Positions 16,962 to 25,340 of a DNA stretch of 64,000 bases are shown here, one piece after another. The stretch comes from CALKZN01 sp050633785 (lineage in GTDB: Bacteria > Pseudomonadota > Gammaproteobacteria > Arenicellales > Arenicellaceae), in contig JBOEHE010000017.1 in assembly GCA_050633785.1 (NCBI GenBank), positions 1-64,000 of the forward strand. The letters run 5' to 3'. The first letter of the stretch is position 1; the number at the start of each line of letters is the position of its first letter. The position numbers and the translations under genes were made by a program. Below the pieces are notes generated by a model. That model made no database searches and was not told the origin of the DNA. It saw only the letters and a program-made list of their open reading frames with translations.

Positions 16962-18371
16962 TCAACGGGTTTGCAGCATCTCATGTTCCAGCCTCTGGCC
17001 AATTTCTTCACACTGGTCCATGAGCTGTTCCAGATGTAATAGGGATACATCCTGGTTCGCTAATATCAGGCGAATGCCTGTTTTACCTTTAAAGTGCGCA
17101 TAGTCTACATAGGCACCACCAGAGTTCATCATCGTTTTGCAGATACCGATATTTAACTGCCTGATGGCTTGTTCATCATTGATGCCCTTGGGAGCGTATC
17201 GAAACAGAACATTAAGATAGGCGGCAGGAGCAAGAAGTTCCAGTGAACCCCGATCTTTTATTATGTCGATACAGCGGTTCTTTATAGACTGAAGATAGTC
17301 AATTTTTTCTGCAAAGCCTTTGTTACCAACGGCCTTCCAGCTTAACCATACTTTCAGTGAATCAACGCGTCGCCCACATTGAATTGAGCGTTCCCCAAGG
17401 TTATAGGCGCTGTTTTCATCTTCATGGAACAGATAGTCGGAACCGCCACCTGAGCAACAGGATTTTAAGGCTCCAGGATGTTTCACCAGAATGACGGCTG
17501 CAGTAATTGGAACATTCATCAGCTTATGCGCATCCCAGGCAAAGGAGTCCGCCAGATGGCTGTCTGCTAACAAGTGACGGTGGTTTTTTGAAAATAAAAC
17601 AGGTGCTCCCCAGGCACCGTCGATGTGCAGCCAGATGTTATATTGTTTGGCAATTTTACTGCATACGGCGACTGGGTCGTATGCGCCGATAACGGTTGTG
17701 CCAGCGGTAAGTCCAATGAAGAAGGGCAGATGGCCTTTGGACAAACTGTCTTCTATAGCGGATCGCAGTGCTTCGGGCAGGATGCGCCCTTCATCATCTG
17801 AGTCAACCGCGATGAGGTTGTCAGAGCCTATGCCAAGCACGTTGGCTGCCTTTTGCGAGGAGTAATGTGCCTGATCAGAAACGAAAGCGACTAGAGTGCG
17901 ACCCTTGGCACCTTGAGTTTTAAAATCGGGGCAGGCATGGTGGCGTGCCAGCATCATGCCAATTAAATTAGCCTGACTGCCTCCTGGAACCATGATGCCT
18001 TCACCATTTTCAAAACCGATCAACTGATTCCACTGGCGAATCAATTCCAACTCCATCAGGGTTGCCACAGGGCCAACCTGATAGGTGTGCATGGTGGCAT
18101 TGCTCAGACTGCTGATCCAGTCTCCTAGAAGTGCAGGTTTGTTCAGGCCTGAATACAGGAGTTTATAAAACTCTGGTTGCGATACATCCGGGTTATAATG
18201 CAGATACGCTTTGATTGCTGCTTCAAGTTCGTGTGTCTCGCAGCCGTTCTGGCCAAGAGAGAGGTTCAGGGTTTTTTCTAATTCAGCAGCTGCGGGAGCC
18301 TGAGATACAGGCCGGTCTTTGGGCATCCATTCATGAACTGCTCTAGAGAGGATGTCGAGGTTTTTTTGCAT
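16962..18371 (-). CDS. Group II PLP-dependent decarboxylase (CSAD/GAD-like)
   Basis: 469 residues. The family signature is complete: the PLP-stacking AHYSSQKAAN region, GTTVIGAYDP, HIDGAWGAP (PLP Asp), and the Schiff-base lysine in DAHKLMNVP near residue 290. Related enzymes decarboxylate glutamate, aspartate, cysteine sulfinate/cysteate or 2,4-diaminobutyrate. Placed opposite cuyA and an aspartate-type racemase, an acidic substrate such as cysteate (giving taurine) or aspartate is plausible; the exact substrate is inference. Promoter region with motif copy C upstream. Confidence 0.8.
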   Translation of the reverse strand: MQKNLDILSRAVHEWMPKDRPVSQAPAAAELEKTLNLSLGQNGCETHELEAAIKAYLHYNPDVSQPEFYKLLYSGLNKPALLGDWISSLSNATMHTYQVGPVATLMELELIRQWNQLIGFENGEGIMVPGGSQANLIGMMLARHHACPDFKTQGAKGRTLVAFVSDQAHYSSQKAANVLGIGSDNLIAVDSDDEGRILPEALRSAIEDSLSKGHLPFFIGLTAGTTVIGAYDPVAVCSKIAKQYNIWLHIDGAWGAPVLFSKNHRHLLADSHLADSFAWDAHKLMNVPITAAVILVKHPGALKSCCSGGGSDYLFHEDENSAYNLGERSIQCGRRVDSLKVWLSWKAVGNKGFAEKIDYLQSIKNRCIDIIKDRGSLELLAPAAYLNVLFRYAPKGINDEQAIRQLNIGICKTMMNSGGAYVDYAHFKGKTGIRLILANQDVSLLHLEQLMDQCEEIGQRLEHEMLQTR

Positions 18372-18454
18372 TATCGTGGGCTCGCTCGGTTAAATCTAAG
18401 TTTAGTATAGGGTGGTACTTATAAAGCAAACCAATGCTTTTTTTGTTGTGTAAA

Positions 18455-18470
18455 ATTACTTTTTGGCATA
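18455..18470 (-). promoter_or_regulatory. Shared motif copy C (candidate LysR-type operator)
   Basis: On the minus strand it reads TATGCCAAAAAGTAAT. A possible -10 box TATACT lies 55 bp downstream on that strand (18404-18409 region), ahead of the decarboxylase start at 18371. Same orientation and similar distance to -10 as copies A and B. Confidence 0.5.
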
Positions 18471-18498
18471 ACCCAATACCGGTGATAGCACATTCAGG

Positions 18499-19401
18499 TC
18501 AGGCATCATAAATGGTTAACAAATGTTCCCAGAAGTGTTCTGCTGCCTCACTACGAGGCAGGCTGAGACGATATAACTTAATGCTCAGGTCGACAGAATA
18601 CAAAGGAAATTCAAGAATGCGTAATTGTTCGTCTGACAACTCTTTGGAAATCAGACTTTGAGGTAACCAGGCGATACCATGTCCCTGCAGTACTAGAGCT
18701 TTCAGGGCCTCTGATAAGGCATTTTCACAAATGGTGTGTTGCTTCAGCTCTTTTGGCAAATGAGGCAGGCACTCACGTTGGATCAACCTACCAAAAAACG
18801 ATTCTGGTGGATGGGTCAATAGTTTGAGAGGTTTGTCCAGATCAATACTGTGTCTGGCATTGCCATTGGCATCCACGGAAGTCACTGGCACCAATTTATC
18901 GACACCAACTTGCAGGCTGTCTATTTCCCCTTTTTCGAGTTGGTTGAAAATATCACTGGAAGCATAAGATAAAAGAAAGTCGCCATTGCCAGAGAGAAAA
19001 CTTTCTACCGTATCGTGCAGGTTGCCCGCATCTACCCGGATCAAGGCATCACCAGCCAGGGTTTGCAGTTTTTGCATCCAGGTTGGAAAGAAGGCGACTG
19101 CCAGAGCATGCTGAGACACAATAGTCAGTTGTTCTTGAGCCAGGCTGATGTCGCGGATATGGTTGCGGCTGGCATAGATCTGGTTGATCAGTTGCTGGGC
19201 CTGTTCTGCAAATGCTTCTCCGGCAGCAGTCAGGGTTGTCGGATAGTGGTCACGGTCTACTAAACTGGAGCCTAACCAGTTTTCCAGTGACCGAATTCTC
19301 CGACTGAAAGCAGGTTGAGTCACGAACCGTGCTTCTGACGCTTTTGAAAAGCTGCCGTGTTCGACCAGTGCAATAAAGTCTTTTAACCACTTAAGTTCCA
19401 T
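18499..19401 (-). CDS. LysR-type transcriptional regulator
   Basis: 300 residues from the ATG at 19401 (MELKWLKDFIALVEHGSFSK), the usual LysR start; a longer reading frame to 19446 begins inside the MITE and is rejected. Winged HTH at about residues 1-60, effector domain at about 90-295. It lies inside the cluster between the decarboxylase and hpsN and is the best candidate to bind the TATRCCAAAAAGTAA motif. The MITE ends 32 bp upstream of this start, so its own promoter probably lies in the element. Confidence 0.85.
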   Translation of the reverse strand: MELKWLKDFIALVEHGSFSKASEARFVTQPAFSRRIRSLENWLGSSLVDRDHYPTTLTAAGEAFAEQAQQLINQIYASRNHIRDISLAQEQLTIVSQHALAVAFFPTWMQKLQTLAGDALIRVDAGNLHDTVESFLSGNGDFLLSYASSDIFNQLEKGEIDSLQVGVDKLVPVTSVDANGNARHSIDLDKPLKLLTHPPESFFGRLIQRECLPHLPKELKQHTICENALSEALKALVLQGHGIAWLPQSLISKELSDEQLRILEFPLYSVDLSIKLYRLSLPRSEAAEHFWEHLLTIYDA

Positions 19402-19433
19402 CAATTTAACCCAGTATTCGCTATTATATATAG

Positions 19434-19610
19434 GAGATCTCAGCATAACTCAATGAACAAGTAAAAATGACCATAATTAGTTCGCTCTTCGTTGAAATAC
19501 CCCAAGGGCACCTGGAACTTCCGAATAACTCACTATTCACTGCATTTTCCGCCTTGATTGAACTAATTCTGCCTCACTCTTCTTTTGCCCCTGATATATG
19601 CTGAGGTCTC
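19434..19610. mobile_element. MITE-like element, copy 1 (177 bp)
   Basis: Bounded by imperfect terminal inverted repeats: GAGATCTCAGCATAACTCA at the left, and the complement of GAGACCTCAGCATATATCAG at the right. No coding capacity. A homologous, shorter copy in opposite orientation lies at 62676-62834; identity runs through the interior (TGCAGTGAAT, TTATTCGG, CATTTTTACTTGTTCATTGA), with a ~20-bp deletion there. No clear target duplication seen. It sits between the LysR gene and hpsN. Confidence 0.7.
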
Positions 19611-19614
19611 ATCC

Positions 19615-19692
19615 TATACCAAAAAGTAACTGGCCACTTTAAAAATAGCATTAGCCAGCATCAACCATCCGGCTTTACTATAGCATTATAAT
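19615..19692 (+). promoter_or_regulatory. Shared motif copy B and hpsN promoter
   Basis: TATACCAAAAAGTAACTGG at 19615-19633, four bases after the MITE end. A consensus -10 box TATAAT lies at 19687-19692 with no good -35, as expected of an activator-dependent promoter. The motif centre is ~65 bp before the -10. The transcript would start ~45 bp before the hpsN TTG codon. Confidence 0.55.
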
Positions 19693-19741
19693 TTGTTTGT
19701 TAAACATAGTCTGAGGACTATTAGAAAATGAGGGCCTAGCA

Positions 19742-21049
19742 TTGAAATATATAAAAAAATCGACAGCTGCTGTTGCCGAAAGCGATAACAACATACAAGC
19801 AACCGTAAAAAGCATGTTGGCAAAAATAGAGCAGGAAGGAGAAAGTGCCGTACGCGAATACGCGGCGCAGTTTGACCAATGGGAAGGCAATTTTATTCTG
19901 TCAAACGAAAAAAGAGCCGAATTGATAGCTCAAGTTCCAGAGCAAACAAGGCAAGATATTCAGTTTGCCTATAAGCAGGTCAAGGCATTTGCTGAAGCGC
20001 AACGGGGAAGTTTGCAGGAATTTGAAATTGAATCGGAGCCCGGAGTCAAACTGGGGCAAAAAGTGATTCCGGTAAATTGCGCTGGTTGTTATGTTCCTGG
20101 TGGCCGCTATTCTCATGCTGCTTCAGCATTGATGAGTATTGCAACTGCTAAAGTCGCAGGAGTTAAGACCATCGTTGCCAGTTCCCCACCCAAAGATGGC
20201 AGTATTCATCCTGCAATTGTATATGCGATGGATTTAGCCGGTGCTGACATTATTCTGGAAATGGGTGGTGTGCATGCAGTTGCGACTATGGCAAAAGGTC
20301 TGTTCACTGGGGTTGCGGCAGATATTCTGGTTGGTCCGGGCAATGGTTATGTTGCTGAGGCCAAACGCCTGCTGTTTGGTGAAGTGGGTATTGACGTGTT
20401 TGCTGGTCCGACAGAGTCAGCCATCATTGCTGATGATAGTGCTGATCCAATGACGATTGCGGTAGATCTGGTATCACAAGCTGAGCATGGCTATGACTCC
20501 CCGGTGTGGTTGTTTACTACCAGTGAACGAATTGGAGAGAAGGTGGCTGAACTGGTACCTAAAGTTGCTGCCGATATGCCAAACCATGAAGTAGTACAAT
20601 CGGCCTGGGAAGTTCATGGTGAAATTATTCTGTGTGACAGCCGCGAAGAGTGTGTTGAAGTCAGTGATGATTATGCATCTGAGCATTTGCAGGTTATGAC
20701 CATAGATACGCAATGGTGGAGTGATAAGTTGACCAACTATGGGTCTCTTTTTCTAGGGGAAGGCAGCACGGTGACTCACGGTGATAAGTGTTCAGGAACC
20801 AATCATATTCTGCCAACTCGCAAAGTTGCTAGATACAGTGGTGGCCTAAATGTGCATAAGTTCTTGAAAATACTTACTTATCAAGAAATCAGCGAAGAGG
20901 CTAATCTGGCTTTCAGCGCGGCAGGGTCGCGCATTTCCAGAGCAGAGGGCATGGAAGGTCATGCCAGGGCCTGTGACTGGCGTTTACGCAAATATTTTCC
21001 TGAACAGGACTGGGATTTTCAGGTATATGATCAGAAACACTATGACTGA
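19742..21049 (+). CDS. hpsN: HisD-family dehydrogenase, probable sulfopropanediol 3-dehydrogenase
   Basis: 435 residues from a TTG start with GAGGG upstream. The HisD zinc and catalytic residues are present: Q246 and H249 (QAEHG), E314-H315 (SEHL), D348, H355 (GTNH) and H407 (EGHARA). The N-terminus (MKYIKKS), the GDKCSGTNH variant and the EGHARACDWRLRKYFP end are those I associate with HpsN rather than true histidinol dehydrogenase, and no other his gene is near. HpsN oxidises 2,3-dihydroxypropane-1-sulfonate to sulfolactate with NAD+. It is followed after 11 bp by the aminotransferase. Substrate assignment is moderately sure. Confidence 0.7.
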   Translation: MKYIKKSTAAVAESDNNIQATVKSMLAKIEQEGESAVREYAAQFDQWEGNFILSNEKRAELIAQVPEQTRQDIQFAYKQVKAFAEAQRGSLQEFEIESEPGVKLGQKVIPVNCAGCYVPGGRYSHAASALMSIATAKVAGVKTIVASSPPKDGSIHPAIVYAMDLAGADIILEMGGVHAVATMAKGLFTGVAADILVGPGNGYVAEAKRLLFGEVGIDVFAGPTESAIIADDSADPMTIAVDLVSQAEHGYDSPVWLFTTSERIGEKVAELVPKVAADMPNHEVVQSAWEVHGEIILCDSREECVEVSDDYASEHLQVMTIDTQWWSDKLTNYGSLFLGEGSTVTHGDKCSGTNHILPTRKVARYSGGLNVHKFLKILTYQEISEEANLAFSAAGSRISRAEGMEGHARACDWRLRKYFPEQDWDFQVYDQKHYD

Positions 21050-21060
21050 TAGGTATTGAT

Positions 21061-22257
21061 ATGAAACGATTCGAGAAATCATTTACTCAGCAAGAGTCTA
21101 TTCCTGAGTCCGGTATTGAAGCGGCTGTTGACGTGATGCGCAGCGGCCGCTTACACCGTTACAATGCTATTGCTGATGAGAAAACACCTGCTGAATTGCT
21201 GGAGCTTGAGTTCGCTGAATACCTTGGAGTACCTTACTGCCTGGCGTGTTCATCCGGTGGCTATGCCTTGCATATCGCGATGCGGGCAGCAGGGGTAAAG
21301 GCTGGGGATAAGGTGCTGTGCAATGCGTATACTCTGGCACCAGTGCCTGGAGCGATTCATAATTCGGGAGCAGTACCTGTTCTGGTGGATGTGGCCGAAG
21401 ATTACTGCATCGACCTGGATGATCTTGAGGTCAAGGCCAAAGACAGTGGCGCACGGTTTTTTATGTTATCCCATATGCGGGGACATCTGGCAGATATGGA
21501 ACGTATTGTGGCAATCTGTAAACGCTACGATTTATTTCTTATCGAAGATTGTGCACATACCATGGGAGCCAGTTGGAATGGTGTGAAAAGCGGAACTTTT
21601 GGTGACATCGCCTGTTTCAGTACCCAGACCTATAAGCATATTAATTCAGGTGAGGGTGGTTTGCTGACCACAACTCATCCCGAGGTAATGGCGAAAGCGA
21701 TATTATATTCAGGCTCATACATGTTGTACGAACGTCATCTGGCTGCACCTGCTCAACATGTTTTTGCTGATGTTCGCTATGATACGCCTAATTACAGTGG
21801 CCGAATGGATAATCTGCGAGCAGCAATTTTGCGGCCACAACTGATCGATTTAGAGAGGCAATGTGAGCGTTGGAATGCCCGCTATGCGGTCTTGGAAAAA
21901 GTATTTCGCAGTTGCGAGGATATTTACATTCCAGTTCGTCCTGAAGCTGAGCAGTTTGTGGCCAGTTCGATTCAATTCTCTCTGCCAAACTACACACCGG
22001 AACAGATCATGATTCTGATTCAACAATGCGCAGATCAAGGGGTGATGTTGAAGTGGTTTGGTGGAGCAACTCCAGAAGGCTATACCAGTCGTTATGACAG
22101 CTGGCGTTATATTCAGGATATGCCGCAGTTGGACAAAACCGAAAAGGTTTTGTCGACTCTGATGGATATGCGTATTCCTCTGACGTTTGATGAAGCTGAT
22201 TGTCAGTTAATTGCAGAAATCATTATTGAAGTTATCGATAATGGCAACAAGCTGTGA
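21061..22257 (+). CDS. DegT/DnrJ/EryC1/StrS family aminotransferase
   Basis: 398 residues, fold type I PLP enzyme. PLP-lysine K192 lies in QTYKHINSGEGG, the family's SGEGG signature, and EDCAHTMG (PLP Asp) near residue 162. Family members usually aminate keto-sugars. In an operon with hpsN it may instead act on a C3-sulfonate carbonyl such as sulfopyruvate (giving cysteate for CuyA) or sulfolactaldehyde; this is inference. Followed by a 13-bp hairpin at 22283-22320. Confidence 0.8.
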   Translation: MKRFEKSFTQQESIPESGIEAAVDVMRSGRLHRYNAIADEKTPAELLELEFAEYLGVPYCLACSSGGYALHIAMRAAGVKAGDKVLCNAYTLAPVPGAIHNSGAVPVLVDVAEDYCIDLDDLEVKAKDSGARFFMLSHMRGHLADMERIVAICKRYDLFLIEDCAHTMGASWNGVKSGTFGDIACFSTQTYKHINSGEGGLLTTTHPEVMAKAILYSGSYMLYERHLAAPAQHVFADVRYDTPNYSGRMDNLRAAILRPQLIDLERQCERWNARYAVLEKVFRSCEDIYIPVRPEAEQFVASSIQFSLPNYTPEQIMILIQQCADQGVMLKWFGGATPEGYTSRYDSWRYIQDMPQLDKTEKVLSTLMDMRIPLTFDEADCQLIAEIIIEVIDNGNKL

Positions 22258-22282
22258 TTGAGTATCCAGTTTAGGTAAATAG

Positions 22283-22320
22283 CTTCTGTGTAAGAGCTGA
22301 GGTAGTTTCTTATACAGAAG
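22283..22320 (+). terminator. Hairpin after the aminotransferase gene
   Basis: 13-bp stem (one G-U) CTTCTGTGTAAGA (22283-22295) with TCTTATACAGAAG (22308-22320), 12-nt loop, followed by TTTGAT. A likely terminator of the hpsN unit, with a short T-tract. Confidence 0.55.
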
Positions 22321-22477
22321 TTTGATCAACGTTTTTAAATTAAGTCGGCGTTTTGGGGAACTTCGTTCTATACTTTATTTAGATTTAGTATAAAAATGGG
22401 CAGGTGCTGTTTTGATGTGATTCATTCGTGATGAATTATTGTCATTTTGTCATTAGGGATAATGAATAGAGGTACCT

Positions 22478-22912
22478 ATGAAAAAAATAAAAAGAAACAC
22501 CTTGAAGGGGGTTGCAATCGCTTTTCCTATGATTGCGACATTACCTTCTGCATGGATCAAGCCCGTTATTAATAGTGTTTTGTTGCCCGCACATGCACAG
22601 ACCTCCGTATCGATTAGCATGATGAGTGTGCTGAATGTGAATAATCTGGCTTCAGCTGTCTCGGTAGTGGTTACTGATACCAGCACCAATACTGAGATAA
22701 CAACATTAACCATTGCCAGTGGTGAAACCAATACGTTTATGCAGGCTGAGGATGAATTTCTTAACTCTCAGTTTGTGGCAACGAATCCGGATTGTAATGC
22801 TCGGCAATCGAATGTTGTTGTGGCTGATCAAACGGTTTCCGGCAATGTAATAACATTGACTTATAACGAGGGAGGTCTTAATTCCTGCCCGATAAGGCGT
22901 TCTGATTTGTGA
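22478..22912 (+). CDS. Exported small protein with 'KPVINSVLLPAHAQ' signal
   Basis: 144 residues. The N-terminus is a long, unusual signal: a lysine-rich start, hydrophobic stretch, then WIKPVINSVLLPAHAQ, with cleavage expected after AHA (about residue 41). This W-x-KP-V-x-SV-x-LPAHAQ pattern recurs in a group of exported bacterial proteins. The mature part is threonine/serine/valine rich with two cysteines near the C-terminus, suggesting a small beta-sandwich. AGAGG precedes the ATG. Divergent neighbour is none; a TlpA-like oxidoreductase is convergent. Confidence 0.6.
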   Translation: MKKIKRNTLKGVAIAFPMIATLPSAWIKPVINSVLLPAHAQTSVSISMMSVLNVNNLASAVSVVVTDTSTNTEITTLTIASGETNTFMQAEDEFLNSQFVATNPDCNARQSNVVVADQTVSGNVITLTYNEGGLNSCPIRRSDL

Positions 22913-22948
22913 TTGGAATGAGATCCAGTCAGCTTTTGCAAAAAGGGT

Positions 22949-23569
22949 TTAAGCAAATTCTTTTTGCAAGTGATCAATCAAAGCATCAACGTTGATGTGA
23001 AAGTCTGAAAACACAACTTGTCGTTCTGGAGAAATAATAATAAGCCAAGGGGTCCCGCGGGTGCGGTAATCATGCATTGTGTTTGGGTAGTGTTTAGGGT
23101 CGGAGCGAGATACATCAGGGTCTCCTTCATCATGGCCATAAGGGATAGGTGTATCATAGCGCAGTTGCAAAGAACGTAAGGCGCTTTTATTGTTGGTGTA
23201 GTGGCCTTCGAATGTTGTTTGAATGGCCGCAAATGTTATCTTTTCATGATTGGTGCCGAATGTTTTGACAAGTTTCTGCAGGGTGGGAAATCCGCTCGAA
23301 TGACAGCCTGGGCACCAGTTCTGAAAACATTTCAGAAAAATGTATTTGTTTTTATTGGCGGCCAGTGTGAATGGAGATGTTTTCTTACCATCGGCATCTA
23401 TCCAATATGGCACTCTAAGCTCTGGAGCGTAGGCAGTAACGGATGTAGAATTTTGCGCCAGGGCCTGGCTGGTTATTATTCCGCTCTGACTCAATATCAT
23501 TCCAGAGACCGCGCTTTTAACGAAGTTTCTGCGAGTAAAGTGTGTCTGGATTGTTCTTGAGTTTGACAT
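22949..23569 (-). CDS. TlpA-like thioredoxin-fold protein with Tat signal
   Basis: 206 residues. Twin-arginine motif TRRNFVKS near residues 12-19 and a hydrophobic stretch ending in ALAQ, so it is probably exported folded to the periplasm. The redox site WCPGC (residues about 86-90) follows a KCFQN strand; proline-containing 'TRGTPWLIII' is the cis-Pro loop. It may reduce or form disulfides; the convergent exported two-cysteine protein (22478-22912) is a possible client. Partner is inferred. Confidence 0.75.
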   Translation of the reverse strand: MSNSRTIQTHFTRRNFVKSAVSGMILSQSGIITSQALAQNSTSVTAYAPELRVPYWIDADGKKTSPFTLAANKNKYIFLKCFQNWCPGCHSSGFPTLQKLVKTFGTNHEKITFAAIQTTFEGHYTNNKSALRSLQLRYDTPIPYGHDEGDPDVSRSDPKHYPNTMHDYRTRGTPWLIIISPERQVVFSDFHINVDALIDHLQKEFA

Positions 23570-23750
23570 ATTGGGTCCTGCTCAGTCGTTGTTTATCAAA
23601 GTGCATTAAACAATGCTCTGTAATACCAGACCCGATACCATGCCTGTTTATTGCGGATAGTTTGTAGTTAAGCGAGAAGGGCATCAGCGAAAATGGAATG
23701 ACACTGATGAAGAGCGATGGTGAGAAATGTCGATATGGAAATCGATGTGT

Positions 23751-24410
23751 TCAGTGCTTGCTGAAATAGATGTTTTTGTAGAACGCGGTGGTGCTGCTGT
23801 GTGAATTATCGGTGTCTGTCATTAGCGCTATCGCTTCAATCGATGTGATCTCTTCATTGAAATACTGTTTCAAATCGTCTCTGAGGTTACGCTTTTCACT
23901 AAGCCATTGTTGGCTGAATTGGTCACCACTTTGTAGAGCGAGCATAACAACATTATTGGTGAATGCGTTGTTCCAGTGTGCTAGCTTTTTTGAGTTACTC
24001 GACCAGACATAGGTGAGTGCTCTGGGGGTAATCGACAGTGTCTCAGGTTTTATTGCGATATACAGACGTGCTGGATAGTCATCGCCCTGACGTGACTTCT
24101 CATCCACAGGTCCCAGAGTGTTGTTGATTTTCCAATGCCAATTCAGATAGGGCGTTTTTGTCAGATCTACAGTCAACCTTTTGAATAACATTGAGGCACT
24201 GTTGCTGCTCTGGGCTTTGAGAATTGTTTCACCCTCGTTCCCTATTATTGAATAGAGGGTCGAACCAGAAAAGTGACGCTCCTGCCAATCGCTTAACGGA
24301 GCAAGGTTGATAGGAAATAATGACAATTTTTTAGCTGGTTTAGTGCTGCATGAAGCAATGCATGCCAATAACAATATCAAGCCAATGACAGAGTGTTTAT
24401 TCAGCATCAT
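23751..24410 (-). CDS. DUF3047 lipoprotein
   Basis: 219 residues from the ATG at 24410 (or 24407), which overlaps the last codons of the yihY-like gene. Lipobox IASC near residue 20. The body shows the DUF3047 pattern: LNWHWKINN, DDYPARLYIAIKP, ALTYVWSSN. DUF3047 proteins are periplasmic or membrane-associated, function unknown, with a jelly-roll-like beta fold suspected. Probably co-transcribed with the upstream YihY gene. Confidence 0.75.
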   Translation of the reverse strand: MMLNKHSVIGLILLLACIASCSTKPAKKLSLFPINLAPLSDWQERHFSGSTLYSIIGNEGETILKAQSSNSASMLFKRLTVDLTKTPYLNWHWKINNTLGPVDEKSRQGDDYPARLYIAIKPETLSITPRALTYVWSSNSKKLAHWNNAFTNNVVMLALQSGDQFSQQWLSEKRNLRDDLKQYFNEEITSIEAIALMTDTDNSHSSTTAFYKNIYFSKH

Positions 24411-25251
24411 CTGCGCCGCGATTGCGTTGATGCAGGACGGCAACAACCTCCGCTCCGAGCAGGGTTACCAACCAGGACAGGTAGATCCAGATCAGAAAAA
24501 TAGGCAGTGTTGCCAGTGCTCCATAGATTATTTCATAGTTGTTGAAGTTTAAAACAAACAAGGAAAAAGCCCGTTTGGTAATTTCAAATAAAATGGCGGC
24601 TATGATTCCTCCTATTAAGGCATAACGCCATTTAATGGGAGAATTCGGCATGACGATATACAACAAAAAGAAAGCCATGATTTCAAAAAACACAGGCAGC
24701 GCCTTAACCGCCAGGGAGTGAAATTGCTGCGTTCCTGTCACGCCACTCAACAAGTCCAGAGATATGAAATAGGTGGACAATGATAAGCTTGCACCCATAA
24801 GAATAGGGCCTAAAGTCACCATCGCCCAGTAGATCAAAACCCGCTGGATAAAGGAACGTCTTCTTTCGGAACGCCAGATATCATTCAACGATTCTTCAAT
24901 GAAATACAATAGAAACAAAACTGTGACAAAGAAGGCAATTAAACCGACAGCAGTCAGTTTGCCAGCCTGTTGGGCAAAGCCTGTCAGATACCCACGTACA
25001 TCCAGACTGGCGTCAGGGACCAGATATTGGTAAATAAAATCTTCGAGCCCTTTGCCAAGAGATTCAAAGGAGGAAAAAACTGACAGAATTGAAAAGGCAA
25101 TCGCTATGAGGGGGGCTAAAGCTAATAGCGAGTTGAAGGACAGGGCTGCAGCATGGCGGCTACAACGGTCGCGTTTAAAACCAGCAAAAACGGCTAGAAT
25201 AATTTCACCCAGTGTTCGGGCAATGCGAATAAGATGTGATAGCTTCTCCAT
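24397..25251 (-). CDS. YihY/virulence factor BrkB family membrane protein
   Basis: 284 residues, six or so hydrophobic segments (about residues 38-60, 96-117, 135-160, 178-200, 213-233 and 245-267). The 'AALSFNSLLALAPLIAIAFS' opening is the YihY/BrkB signature. Formerly called ribonuclease BN, but that activity belongs to a different gene; the true role (perhaps lipid or envelope transport) is unsettled. Its 3' end overlaps the DUF3047 gene. Confidence 0.85.
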   Translation of the reverse strand: MEKLSHLIRIARTLGEIILAVFAGFKRDRCSRHAAALSFNSLLALAPLIAIAFSILSVFSSFESLGKGLEDFIYQYLVPDASLDVRGYLTGFAQQAGKLTAVGLIAFFVTVLFLLYFIEESLNDIWRSERRRSFIQRVLIYWAMVTLGPILMGASLSLSTYFISLDLLSGVTGTQQFHSLAVKALPVFFEIMAFFLLYIVMPNSPIKWRYALIGGIIAAILFEITKRAFSLFVLNFNNYEIIYGALATLPIFLIWIYLSWLVTLLGAEVVAVLHQRNRGADDAE

Positions 25252-25340
25252 AGGTTGCCTATCTTAAACAGCATCGACCTAAATCGCGAATAATTTTGCC
25301 GCCATCGGTAGAAAAAGCTAAACCTGTTCAGTTGATCAGG

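Noticed and set aside
18499..19446. LysR gene starting at 19446
   Set aside because: The extra 15 codons lie partly inside the MITE and do not fit LysR N-termini; ATG at 19401 gives the family-typical start.
19742..21049. Histidine biosynthesis gene hisD
   Set aside because: No other his genes nearby, and the N- and C-terminal sequence fits the HpsN branch better; sulfonate neighbours support this.
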